From: Raoultibacter timonensis
GTDB taxonomy: Bacteria; Actinomycetota; Coriobacteriia; Coriobacteriales; Eggerthellaceae
Length of the DNA: 42,061 bases
Direction of reading: 5' to 3'
Assembly: GCF_900240215.1 (NCBI RefSeq)
Contig: NZ_LT964679.1
Coordinates: 806,187-848,247, forward strand
Of the stretch, positions 31,364-42,061 are shown piece by piece (position 1 is the stretch's first letter; the number at the start of each line of letters is the position of its first letter). The notes beneath the pieces are model-generated. The model was not told the origin of the DNA. It was given only the letters and a program-made list of their open reading frames with translations, and ran no database searches. Both the position numbers and the translations under genes were made by a program.

Positions 31364-33628
31364 TTATGCTTTTGCAACTTCCATGAGAAACGATGAGATA
31401 TCGGGGGATTGGGAAATAGGGTCGCGTGCAACGTTGTCGACAAGCGCGTTCATGTTGCTGTCGGGCTTGTCCCACGGGTTGCCCCAGCCGCCGTCGACCC
31501 ATGCAACGCCGGGTTTGACCCTCTCCGAAACGCGCAGGGTGAAATATGCTTCCCCGCGGTGGGAGAAGGCCTTTACGGCGTCTCCGTCTCTGAGGCTTCG
31601 CGCTTCGGCGTCGGCGGGGTTCAAACTCAGTTCAGGCTCGGGATGGTTTTCGAGCAGATAGGGGTTGTTGCGGTACTTGTAGTGCACGTAGTGAACGGTG
31701 CGCCGATTCGTTCCCACGAGAGGGTATTTTTCGGCTAGCTCGGGACTTCCCTCGGGCGTGCCGAATCCCGGAACGTAATTGGGCAAGGGGTCGTAACCGT
31801 TTTTCTCGAAGGGGATGTTGTAGAGAAGAACTTTTCCGTTCGGCGTGTCGAATCCAGGCTCGCCATCGGGGCGCAAACCGCCCGTTTCGTATTTGCGATA
31901 CTCATGTGTCCCCACGATTTGAACCGGATTGTCTTGATAGTCAGCCAGGGTTAGGCCGCTCGGACTGAGTGCGTATTCGATGAACTCCTCATCGGTAGTC
32001 CAGGGATAGCCCTCGTCCATTCCCATAAAACGAGCGAGTTCGATCTCCATTGTGTAAGGGGTTTTACATTCGTGCAAGGGCTCGATTGCCGGTTGGCGAA
32101 GCGCGATGACGGCTCCTTTTTCAGAGGGATAGGTGCGGTAGTCGTACCGTTCCGCCCACGTTACGTCGGGAAGGACGATATCGGCGAGCTGTTGGCACGT
32201 TTCGGTCATGAAAATTTCGGTATAGCAAATGAAGTCGAGCGTTTTCAGCAAGTCGAGGTTGCGGTGATAATCGCCTTGGGCCATGATGGTGTTGGTGTGG
32301 TAGCCCATGAGACCGCGCGGCGTATAGGGGTCGCCCGTTTCAATGGCATCGAGCGCGCCGGGCAATCCGTTCAGAAACATTGGGTATCGTTTTGAGTTCA
32401 CATTCACCGCATCGGCGGTAACCGTGGTTTTCATGCCCGTCGGATTACCATTTTCAACTGCGACGGGATGTCCGACCACCGTGGGGAAGCATACATTGCA
32501 GCCCTCTTTGTCGAGCTTTCCGCAAATGGCGCGCAGGCATCCGATCGAGCGGACCGCCTGCACGCAATTGCTGTGCAATGCGAGGCTGTTTCCTTCATGC
32601 AAGGCGGCTTTTTCGGTTGTTGCGTACAGTCGCGCCAGTTCGCGAATGGTGTCCGCCGGCACATCGGTGATGCCTTCGGCCCACTCGGGGGTGCACTGCT
32701 CGATGCACATCTTGTACTCGTCGAAACCATGGCACCACGTTTCGACGAAATCATGATCGTAGAGATCTTCGGAAATGATCACATTGGCCATGGCGTTTGC
32801 CAGAGCGCCGTCTGTTGAAGGTTTGATGGGGATGAACTGGTCGGCTTTTGCAGCCGTTTCCGTAAAGATGGGGTCGATGACGATGAGTTTTGCCCCTCGC
32901 TCTTTTGCGTCGAGAATGGGCGAAGCGTTGCCGTGCTTTTCATAGCACATGTAGGCACCGGGGCGAAGCGATGCGAAGGGATTGCCGCCCCAGCAGATGA
33001 TGAGGTCGGTGTTGTTGTAGTCTTCTTCATCACGAAAACCGTAGGTGCTCTTGAGCGCGACAAGGCGTGGGACGAAGCACAGGTTCGGTGCGCCAACCAT
33101 GTTATTGGTGCCGTACCGCGCATAGAATTCGCAGAACGCATTGCGGACGATGTTCTGTACGGGTGCGCCGTTAGTGTAGAGAAGCGTTTGTGCGCCGTGC
33201 TGGTCTTTGATTGCGGTCAGCTTTTCTCCGATGAAGGCGTACGCCTCATCCCAGCTGACGCGTTTCCAGTCGTTGCTTCCGCGTTCACCCACCCGTATCA
33301 TGGGATATTTCAAGCGATCGGGCGAATAGACGACGTCGACGAACGCTTGGCCTTTCGGGCAGAGCGCACCCTGATTGAATGGATGGTCAGGATCGCCTTC
33401 GATCGACGCGATAACGCCATCCTGGATGTTGATGATTACTCCGCAGTCGTTATGGCAGTTGCCGCAAGTCGTGCGTATTTCGGTTATGGGCGACTCGGAC
33501 GGCTTCGGCGCCTCGGTGCCTTCGCCCTTTTCCTCAAGCGTCTGGGGCGCGCATCCGGTAGCGCTCAATGCGGTTATTCCCGCGCAGGCGGCTGACAGTT
33601 TCAGAAAACTCCGGCGGTTCAGTTCCAT
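31364..33628 (-). CDS. Tat-exported molybdopterin oxidoreductase (DMSO reductase family)
   Basis: A 754-residue catalytic subunit. The N terminus 'NRRSFLKLSAA' is a Tat signal, with a possible lipobox-like A-T-G-C26. C55, C58, C62 and C90 ('CGNCHNDC...CPKG') bind a [4Fe-4S] cluster. The four molybdopterin domains follow, ending in 'LSLNPADAEARSLRDGDAVK'. C184 in 'GAPNLCFVPRLVAL' is the best candidate Mo ligand by position. The pairing with a membrane LuxR regulator resembles catechol dehydroxylases and related enzymes of Eggerthella, so an aromatic or other organic acceptor is plausible, but the substrate cannot be read from sequence. Start: ATG 33628 after AAGGAGG. It heads an operon with the Fe-S and TorD genes. 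Confidence 0.9.
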   Translation of the reverse strand: MELNRRSFLKLSAACAGITALSATGCAPQTLEEKGEGTEAPKPSESPITEIRTTCGNCHNDCGVIINIQDGVIASIEGDPDHPFNQGALCPKGQAFVDVVYSPDRLKYPMIRVGERGSNDWKRVSWDEAYAFIGEKLTAIKDQHGAQTLLYTNGAPVQNIVRNAFCEFYARYGTNNMVGAPNLCFVPRLVALKSTYGFRDEEDYNNTDLIICWGGNPFASLRPGAYMCYEKHGNASPILDAKERGAKLIVIDPIFTETAAKADQFIPIKPSTDGALANAMANVIISEDLYDHDFVETWCHGFDEYKMCIEQCTPEWAEGITDVPADTIRELARLYATTEKAALHEGNSLALHSNCVQAVRSIGCLRAICGKLDKEGCNVCFPTVVGHPVAVENGNPTGMKTTVTADAVNVNSKRYPMFLNGLPGALDAIETGDPYTPRGLMGYHTNTIMAQGDYHRNLDLLKTLDFICYTEIFMTETCQQLADIVLPDVTWAERYDYRTYPSEKGAVIALRQPAIEPLHECKTPYTMEIELARFMGMDEGYPWTTDEEFIEYALSPSGLTLADYQDNPVQIVGTHEYRKYETGGLRPDGEPGFDTPNGKVLLYNIPFEKNGYDPLPNYVPGFGTPEGSPELAEKYPLVGTNRRTVHYVHYKYRNNPYLLENHPEPELSLNPADAEARSLRDGDAVKAFSHRGEAYFTLRVSERVKPGVAWVDGGWGNPWDKPDSNMNALVDNVARDPISQSPDISSFLMEVAKA

Positions 33629-33742
33629 GTTCCTCCTCCTTGTGGTTCGTGCTCGGCGGATTCGCCGCAGAGCTTGCCAGCAGTGTGCGCCGAGCGGAAT
33701 GGCAAAGCTTCACCCCAACGGTGGTAGATGAATATTTCACCT

Positions 33743-33775
33743 CGGGGTGGCTCTCACCCCGGGCGCGGGTACAAT
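33743..33775 (+). promoter_or_regulatory. Palindrome and -10 of the membrane LuxR regulator
   Basis: CGGGGTG-GCTCT-CACCCCG (33743-33761) is a perfect 7-bp dyad lying where a -35 would be. TACAAT (33770-33775) is a good -10 for the LuxR gene. The site is in the 178-bp divergent region shared with the molybdoenzyme operon, so one LuxR site could serve both directions. Confidence 0.5.
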
Positions 33776-33806
33776 AGGCGCAAGGAGGCAGTGCGATGGG
33801 AGGGAA

Positions 33807-35399
33807 ATGGACAAGAGGATCAAGGTGAAGGTGGCGAGGTCCAGTGCGCGGTCGGTTGGGCTATGCGCCGGGCTCGGGTTGTTTTTCTGCTGGTTCTGGT
33901 CGGTTATGCAGAATCCCAATATTCCCGTACATCAGGGAGTCGAGAATCCCGGGCATGCGCTGTATTGGTCGCTCGTTCTGGCAAGTGCGACCCTCTCGTT
34001 TCTCGTTGTCTTGGTTTTGGCGAAAAGGGTGTCGGCGGGAGGAAGACGTCTCGTTGAAAGCAGGATAACGGTGGCGCTGCTGGCGGCCTATGCCGCAGTC
34101 TCCTACGTACCCAAATTGAGCGGGACGGAAACGCTTGGCAGCGAGTATGCTGAAATCGTAGTTGTCGGGGCGCTTGCCGCGTGGCTTTTCGTGCAATGGG
34201 GGTCGATCGTGGGGGACCTCGGCCCGCGAAAGCTTCTGAAGGTGTCGAGCGTATCGCTTCTCGTATCGTTTTCCCTAGCGGCTGTTCTCTACCAGTTCGA
34301 AACGAGCTTGGCGACGACGCTGCTATCGTTTCTGCCCTTTGCTTCGGCGGGCGCGGTGTTCGCCTGTCGTTTGTCGGGGTGGGAGGTTGATGCTGCGGAA
34401 AGCGAGGGCATCGTCGAACCGGGGCATTCGGGTGCATGGCATTTTTACGTTACCGTGCTTGTCCAAGGGATGGCCTTCGGGCTTCTCCATCTGCTCTACA
34501 GCACCATCGTGCTCGAGCAATGCGAAGATCCGTATTGTCCGTTGCGTTTTCTCAATACGTTCTTTCCCCTCGTGTCGGTTGAGGACTTTTATGGTCTGAT
34601 GAGCATCTTCGGTGTCGCTTTGGCGGCTGGTATTGTTTTGTTGGGTACGAGCGTGCTGCGGCTGAACTTCCGCAAACTCATTTACGTGGTGGGGTTCCCT
34701 CTCATGGCGGTAGGGTTTTTGATTCTTGCCTCCGATACGGGGTTTCGGCTTACCGAAGTGGTAAGCCATGCGTCGGGTGTCAATTTTACTGCTGGAGAAG
34801 TGGTTTACATTGCTGGGTACTATTATGTTGTGGTTACAACGTGGGCCCTGTGCTCGTATCTGGTACGGATGAAGAAAGGCGATCGTGTGACGGTGTTCGC
34901 CCGATCGGGGCTTGCGCTCATATCCGGTCAGCTTCTCGGCTTCCTGTCGAGCATGGTGGTGGGGTTCGAGCATCTTTCGCGGGCCGATTTCTGCACGATG
35001 GCCATTTTTCTTCTCATGCTCGCGAGCTTGCTTATTGCGACCAACGATCGGCTGTGGAGCGATTGGGGCGGCGTTCGCCCCAACGAGACGGATCGCCCAA
35101 GCGCATTCAAGGTTGCCTGCGAAGCGGTGGCTCGACGGTACCGTCTCACCGAACGCGAGCGAGACGTGCTCGTGCTGCTCGCCCGTGGCCGCAACATGTC
35201 GTTTATCGCCGAAAGGCTCTGCGTGACCAAGGATACGGTGAAAACGCACTGCCGCAGTTTGTACAGAAAGCTCGAGGTTCACTCTCAGCAAGAGCTGATC
35301 GATAAAATCGAAGCGGAAATCGGTGTTGACAAGGATCAGAGGCTTTCTGACGGCCAGCGGGGTTCTGCGTTTCTCCGGAAAAAGACCCCGGGGCGATGA
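33807..35399 (+). CDS. LuxR-family regulator with 12 predicted membrane segments
   Basis: A 530-residue protein. Twelve hydrophobic segments (MFS-like count) span about residues 16-430. They are followed by a cytoplasmic LuxR helix-turn-helix: 'YRLTERERDVLVLLARGRNM' and 'SFIAERLCVTKDTVKTHCRS'. This transporter-like domain fused to LuxR DNA binding is abundant in Eggerthellaceae and usually sits beside a redox enzyme that it controls. Here it diverges from the molybdoenzyme operon. The membrane part probably senses the enzyme's substrate outside the cell, which is inferred. Start: ATG 33807 with GGGAGGG close upstream; longer in-frame starts overlap the promoter. Confidence 0.88.
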   Translation: MDKRIKVKVARSSARSVGLCAGLGLFFCWFWSVMQNPNIPVHQGVENPGHALYWSLVLASATLSFLVVLVLAKRVSAGGRRLVESRITVALLAAYAAVSYVPKLSGTETLGSEYAEIVVVGALAAWLFVQWGSIVGDLGPRKLLKVSSVSLLVSFSLAAVLYQFETSLATTLLSFLPFASAGAVFACRLSGWEVDAAESEGIVEPGHSGAWHFYVTVLVQGMAFGLLHLLYSTIVLEQCEDPYCPLRFLNTFFPLVSVEDFYGLMSIFGVALAAGIVLLGTSVLRLNFRKLIYVVGFPLMAVGFLILASDTGFRLTEVVSHASGVNFTAGEVVYIAGYYYVVVTTWALCSYLVRMKKGDRVTVFARSGLALISGQLLGFLSSMVVGFEHLSRADFCTMAIFLLMLASLLIATNDRLWSDWGGVRPNETDRPSAFKVACEAVARRYRLTERERDVLVLLARGRNMSFIAERLCVTKDTVKTHCRSLYRKLEVHSQQELIDKIEAEIGVDKDQRLSDGQRGSAFLRKKTPGR

Positions 35400-35406
35400 C
35401 CGGCAG

Positions 35407-35437
35407 AAAAAAGGGCGCATCCCGAAGGAGCGCCCTT
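35407..35437 (-). terminator. Terminator of the alpha/beta hydrolase gene
   Basis: An 8-bp stem AAGGGCGC/GCGCCCTT (35411-35418 with 35430-35437) is followed on the minus strand by a run of six Ts (complement of 35407-35412). It lies 49 bases after the hydrolase stop. On the plus strand, for the LuxR gene, only the hairpin is available. Confidence 0.85.
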
Positions 35438-35485
35438 GAAGGATTGCGTATATGTGCCGAGAGCCTATTCGGAGCCTGCGGGAGG

Positions 35486-36373
35486 TTATTCGAAGCGGCT
35501 GATGAAATTCTCAACGGCGGTGAGGCATTCCTCGGGATGCGTGACGTTGGCGATATGCGGCGCACCTTGGATGAGCGTCCATTCGCAATTGGGGATGAGA
35601 TCGACTCCCTCCTTGATGACGAGCGGAGTACCCTCGTCATCGGTGCCCGAAAGGGCCATGCACGGCACCTTGATGTTCTTTACCTCTTCGCGGATATCCC
35701 AATCTTTCATCTTGCCCGTGACAACGAACTCGCTTGCGCCCTGCATGATCATGTAGCACTCGCCCACGCCGTCGAACGAGGCCTGGATGAAATCGGGGTA
35801 GTCCTTCTCGTAGAGGCCCACAACGTGACGCTTGTAGTACTCGTCGTAGGCGGCTTTGGCTGCGGGCGTTTCGTAATCGCCGGTGCGCTCCGCTTCGGCG
35901 ATGGCCTGCTGCATCTCCTCGGGCATGTATTTGATCAGGCGGTTTGCCTCGGAAAGCCACGTGGCGATGCGCACGGGGGAGGAGTTGATGACGAACGAAT
36001 TCACGCCGGTATCGTCTTTCATCATGCAGAGCATGCCGAGCATGCCGCCCCATGAGTTGCCGAACAGGTGGATATCGTCGAGCCCGAGCGCCTCGCGGAC
36101 GGCGTAGAACTCGTCGACCCACAGATCGTAGTTGTAGAAATCGTCGTCCTGATGGGGAATCATGGATTTCCCGCATCCGATTTGATCGTAGAACACCACC
36201 TGGCGCCCGTACTTGTCGGCCAGATCGGCATAGGTCAGAAGGTAGTTGTGGCAATCGCCGGGGCCGCCGTGCAGCACGAGCAGCGTTTTTTTGCCCGGGT
36301 CGTTTTCTCCAACGATCTTGCAATAGGTTTTGAAGCCCTTGAAGTCCACGTACTCTTCGCGAATCTTTGCCAT
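35486..36373 (-). CDS. Proline iminopeptidase-family alpha/beta hydrolase
   Basis: A 295-residue alpha/beta hydrolase of the S33 family. 'LLVLHGGPGDCHNYL' is the oxyanion HGGPG motif, and 'LFGNSWGGMLGML' contains the nucleophilic Ser in GxSxG. 'SGTDDEGTP' has the acid residue, and 'GAPHIANVTHPEE' the catalytic His. Family members release N-terminal proline or hydrolyse amides and esters; length matches. There is no signal peptide, so it is cytoplasmic. Start: ATG 36373 with GAGAGGAG seven bases upstream. It is monocistronic, divergent from carAB by 465 bp and ends at a strong terminator. Confidence 0.87.
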   Translation of the reverse strand: MAKIREEYVDFKGFKTYCKIVGENDPGKKTLLVLHGGPGDCHNYLLTYADLADKYGRQVVFYDQIGCGKSMIPHQDDDFYNYDLWVDEFYAVREALGLDDIHLFGNSWGGMLGMLCMMKDDTGVNSFVINSSPVRIATWLSEANRLIKYMPEEMQQAIAEAERTGDYETPAAKAAYDEYYKRHVVGLYEKDYPDFIQASFDGVGECYMIMQGASEFVVTGKMKDWDIREEVKNIKVPCMALSGTDDEGTPLVIKEGVDLIPNCEWTLIQGAPHIANVTHPEECLTAVENFISRFE

Positions 36374-36549
36374 GAAAGCTCCTCTCGATCGGATGGTTCG
36401 GTATGGACGGGCATCCGCAAGACAGGCGCTGCGCTTGCGCGGCCGGTGTCGGGCGGGATGTGTCTTCCTCCGCGAAAGTATGGGCGAATGGGTCAGATTT
36501 TGCAATGTACGGACTCGTTTCATCCGCTAGGGGGAGGGATTTAGGGCGG

Positions 36550-36600
36550 CCGCACACGTCATGCCGATGCGCTCGGCTCGGCGGGACGCCGAGTGTGCGG
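36550..36600. repeat. Nested inverted repeats upstream of the carAB promoter
   Basis: An outer perfect 8-bp pair CCGCACAC/GTGTGCGG (36550-36557 with 36593-36600) encloses an inner hairpin CTCGGC-GGGAC-GCCGAG (36577-36582 with 36588-36593). It lies between the hydrolase and the carAB promoter, in a 465-bp gap (36374-36838) that otherwise holds only the carAB leader. Function unknown; it could be a terminator for an antisense transcript or an operator. Confidence 0.45.
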
Positions 36601-36704
36601 GCTGCGCGAGAGCCCCGGATTGCCGCTCGAATCTTAATTTTGCATAAAACTGTGCGAATACCTGTAAAAATTGCATTTCTGCTTATCGATACGCACGATA
36701 GGAG

Positions 36705-36710
36705 TATACT
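36705..36710 (+). promoter_or_regulatory. Candidate -10 of the carAB operon
   Basis: TATACT, identical to the -10 before the pyrRBC leader, lies nine bases before the PyrR-binding RNA. No good -35 is visible at 16-18 bp. Confidence 0.45.
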
Positions 36711-36719
36711 TACCCACGA

Positions 36720-36806
36720 CCTTTAAGGGCGGTTCAGAGAGACCGACAAGGCGCGCACCACAACCTATGATGCATTCATGCGCCCGCGTCCCATGGGCGT
36801 TTTTTT
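36720..36806 (+). promoter_or_regulatory. PyrR-dependent attenuator of the carAB-pyrK operon
   Basis: This is a second copy of the PyrR leader. It has stem CCTT (36720-36723) with AAGG (36748-36751), inner CGGT/ACCG, the same CAGAGAG loop and the shared GACCGACAAGG. The terminator CGCCC/GGGCG (36781-36785 with 36795-36799) runs into seven Ts (36800-36806). GGCGC (36750-36754) is complementary to GCGCC (36780-36784), and GAC (36745-36747) to GTC (36788-36790), so an antiterminator can compete. It should respond to the PyrR encoded at 27009. Confidence 0.86.
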
Positions 36807-36838
36807 ATAGGCAGGGTGCCCGAACGGAAGGAAGCATT

Positions 36839-38212
36839 TTGAGTGAAATGAGCGAACGGTTGCTACGGGGGACCTCGAAGCCGTGCGGAGTACCGGCGTT
36901 GCTCGTCTTGGAAGACGGGGCAGTGTTTCGGGGCTCGTCATGTGCGGCCGACGGGGAGGTGTTCGGCGAGATATGCTTCAACACCTCGCTCGAAGGGTAT
37001 CTCGAGGTGATCACCGACCCCTCGTACGCGGGTCAGATTATCACGATGACCTATCCCCAGATCGGCAATTACGGTGTGAACGTGCAGGATGCGCAGTCCG
37101 AAAAGCCGGCGCTGCGGGGCCTTGTGGTGCGCGACCTCTGCACGACGCCTTCGAACTGGCGTAGCACGAAGAGCCTGCCCGACTACCTGCGCGAGAAAAA
37201 CGTCGTAGCCATCGAAGGCGTCGATACCCGCGCGCTCGTACGCCACGTTCGCGATCACGGCGCCCAGCGAGCCGTGCTCTCAACGCTCGACACCGACGAG
37301 GCGAGCTTGCTTGCGAAGGTTCGGGCGAGCGAATCGATCGTGGGTCTAAACCTTGCGGCCACCGTATCGTGCGAGAAGACCTACGAATTCGACGACCTTC
37401 CGGAAAGCCAGGCGTTCGCCGTGTCTTCCGCCAGCGAGCGTCGCCATAAGGTCGTGGCATACGACTGCGGGGCGAAGCGCTCCATTCTCGAGAACCTCCT
37501 GCGCGCAGGCTGCTCGGTTGTGGCGGTGCCGTGGGATACGCCCGCAGAAGAGGTGCTCGCCATGGATCCCGACGGCGTGTTCCTGTCGAACGGACCGGGC
37601 GACCCCGAAGCCGTTGAGGGGACGTACACGCAGGTTGAAAAACTATTGGGCAAAGTGCCTGTCTTCGGAATATGCCTCGGGCACCAGATGATATGCAAAG
37701 CAGCCGGCGCCGAGATCGAGAAGCTCAAATTCGGCCACCGCGGCGGTAACCATCCGGTTATGAACCTTTTGACGGGCCGCGTCGAGATAACCGCGCAGAA
37801 CCACGGGTTCGGGCTTTTGTTCCCGAGCCTCGGCACCCTCGTGCCCGAGCTTTCGGGCGGGTTCAAAGGCCACGAAGAGGATCTGCGCTTCTGGGCGCGC
37901 TCGCGCATTGCGCCCGTCGTCCAGAACGAGAAGTTCGGCCGCATCCGACTTACGCACGTGAACCTCAACGACGGTACTGCCGAGGGCATCGCGCTTCTGG
38001 ACATACCCGCTTTCTCGGTGCAGTACCATCCCGAGGCTTCACCCGGGCCCACCGACGCCCACTACCTTTTCACGGCGTTCGGGCGCCTCATGGACGGGCG
38101 CGACGACTACCTCGATATCGATATTGCGGCGGACCGTCTTGCAGGCTGGACGTTCGGCGACGTAACCGAGACAATCGAAGTGAAGCCGGCGATGACGGAA
38201 GGGGGGCGGTAG
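36839..38212 (+). CDS. carA: Carbamoyl-phosphate synthase, small (glutaminase) subunit
   Basis: A 457-residue glutamine-hydrolysing subunit. The N-terminal domain has '[22 protein letters not shown]'. The class I glutaminase triad is visible: Cys in '[11 protein letters not shown]', and His and Glu in '[11 protein letters not shown]'. It is longer than the usual ~360-380 residues because of an inserted segment around '[16 protein letters not shown]' and a C-terminal tail after 'LFTAFGRLM'. It supplies ammonia to CarB. Start: TTG 36839 with AAGGAAG about five bases upstream; ATG 36848 is a close alternative. It is followed two bases later by carB. Confidence 0.93.
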   Translation: MSEMSERLLRGTSKPCGVPALLVLEDGAVFRGSSCAADGEVFGEICFNTSLEGYLEVITDPSYAGQIITMTYPQIGNYGVNVQDAQSEKPALRGLVVRDLCTTPSNWRSTKSLPDYLREKNVVAIEGVDTRALVRHVRDHGAQRAVLSTLDTDEASLLAKVRASESIVGLNLAATVSCEKTYEFDDLPESQAFAVSSASERRHKVVAYDCGAKRSILENLLRAGCSVVAVPWDTPAEEVLAMDPDGVFLSNGPGDPEAVEGTYTQVEKLLGKVPVFGICLGHQMICKAAGAEIEKLKFGHRGGNHPVMNLLTGRVEITAQNHGFGLLFPSLGTLVPELSGGFKGHEEDLRFWARSRIAPVVQNEKFGRIRLTHVNLNDGTAEGIALLDIPAFSVQYHPEASPGPTDAHYLFTAFGRLMDGRDDYLDIDIAADRLAGWTFGDVTETIEVKPAMTEGGR

Positions 38213-38214
38213 GC

Positions 38215-41439
<3,225 letters not shown>

Positions 41440-41764
41440 AAGGCGAGCGCTGCGGGCGCACGCGTCGTAGCGGCTTGATTCGCGTACTGAAGGAGCTCGG
41501 ACCCTCGGGGGCGGGCTCCTTCGGCGTATACGGGCGGCCGCGCTGCTGCATCGATTTCGCGGACGGTTCGATCCTCTCTTGGCGGCGCCCGGCCGTCTTG
41601 TCGAACAGGCTGCTGCGAGGACGATTTTACGGCGCGTGCATCCGTTTGGGTCTTTTCTTTGATGCTGCGGCTTGTCGAACGCCCGCTCGTTTATCGTGAT
41701 GCTACAATTGGAAAGATAAGTGATCTTCGCCGCTGTGCGCTGGCGGTTGGATGGAAGGATGTCC
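41440..41764 (+). other. Non-coding gap between carB and pyrK
   Basis: No convincing gene is present. GAAGGAGC (41489-41496) pairs with GCTCCTTC (41515-41522) around an 18-nt loop but has no T run. TACAAT (41703-41708), 57 bases before pyrK, is a possible -10 without a good -35. pyrK could therefore be read through from carAB or have its own weak promoter. No third PyrR leader is visible. Confidence 0.5.
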
Positions 41765-42061
41765 GTGGCTCTCATCAACGAACGGGTGCGCATTCTCGAA
41801 AACGAATGCGTCGGTCCGAACCTGTATGTCATGATCCTGGAGTCGCCGGGAATTGCGCAATGCATCGAACCGGGGCAGTTCGTGCATATGAAGATCCCGG
41901 GAATGGAGGCGCACATCATGCGGCGTCCGTTCTCGGTCTATGCACGCGATGCGAAAGCCGGAACCGTAGAGATCCTCTATCAGGCGGTGGGGGCGGGCAG
42001 CGAGCGCATGACCCGGCTGACGGAAGGCGACGAGGGCGCTGAGCTCATCGGGCCCGTCGGG
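41765..42061 (+). CDS. pyrK: Dihydroorotate dehydrogenase electron-transfer subunit, N-terminal part (partial)
   Basis: The first 99 codons of PyrK, cut by the window edge. 'IEPGQFVHMKIPGMEAHIMR' and 'RPFSVYARDAKAGTVEILYQ' form the FAD-binding ferredoxin-reductase-like domain, with the RPFS motif that binds FAD. PyrK passes electrons from dihydroorotate dehydrogenase (PyrD-B) to NAD through FAD and a [2Fe-2S] cluster whose cysteines lie beyond the window. Start: GTG 41765 with AAGGA five bases upstream. A pyrD gene is expected next, outside the window. Confidence 0.9.
   Translation, partial: MALINERVRILENECVGPNLYVMILESPGIAQCIEPGQFVHMKIPGMEAHIMRRPFSVYARDAKAGTVEILYQAVGAGSERMTRLTEGDEGAELIGPVG

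Overview
The window looks like chromosome of a strictly anaerobic, GC-rich actinobacterium of the class Coriobacteriia, most likely Eggerthellaceae. That placement is inferred from gene content, not from a marker gene. The signs are Tat-exported single-subunit flavoprotein and molybdopterin oxidoreductases, a LuxR regulator with 12 membrane segments beside the molybdoenzyme, small multiheme c-type cytochromes, ferredoxin-linked 2-oxoacid oxidation and AMP-forming acyl-CoA synthetases. No rRNA, tRNA, CRISPR array, transposase or prophage gene was seen.

Layout. 1-5.4 kb: the end of glpX, a tandem GntR-type regulator, a baeRF protein, a GNAT-YoaP fusion and an iron alcohol dehydrogenase. 5.4-9 kb: a Tat flavoprotein and a hexaheme lipoprotein cytochrome, opposite a LysR regulator. 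9-18.4 kb: acyl-CoA metabolism, with two paralogous pairs of XRE-cupin regulator plus acyl-CoA synthetase. One pair stands alone on the minus strand; the other ends a four-subunit 2-oxoacid:ferredoxin oxidoreductase operon. A MerR regulator and a P-loop ATPase lie between them. 18.4-26.6 kb: an aldo/keto reductase, a lipoprotein opposite a helix-turn-helix/Ser-Thr kinase pair, a KamA-type radical SAM enzyme with a structured leader, an APC permease and a GGDEF protein. 26.8-29.9 kb: pyrR-pyrB-pyrC behind a PyrR attenuator. 29.9-35.4 kb: molybdopterin oxidoreductase, Fe-S subunit and TorD chaperone, opposite the membrane LuxR regulator. 35.5-42 kb: an alpha/beta hydrolase, then carA-carB behind a second PyrR attenuator, then the start of pyrK.

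How they work together. PyrR should control both pyrimidine operons, because both leaders carry the same PyrR-binding loop ahead of a terminator. The MerR regulator at 11.8 kb has a Cys at position 52, as aldehyde-sensing AdhR/NmlR proteins do. Its own promoter and the alcohol dehydrogenase promoter 7.6 kb away share a nearly identical operator with a 19-bp spacer, which points to a two-site electrophile or aldehyde response. The 2-oxoacid oxidoreductase makes acyl-CoA and reduced ferredoxin from keto acids, and the adjacent synthetase links acyl-CoA to free acid. The flavoprotein/cytochrome and molybdoenzyme clusters look like two inducible, exported reductases for unknown organic electron acceptors, each with its own divergent regulator.

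Points most worth a second look: the MerR two-site regulon, the twin palindromes between the lipoprotein and the kinase module, the flavoprotein whose fumarate-type substrate residues are replaced, a 133-bp element with perfect 25-bp inverted ends, and the structured leader before the radical SAM gene.
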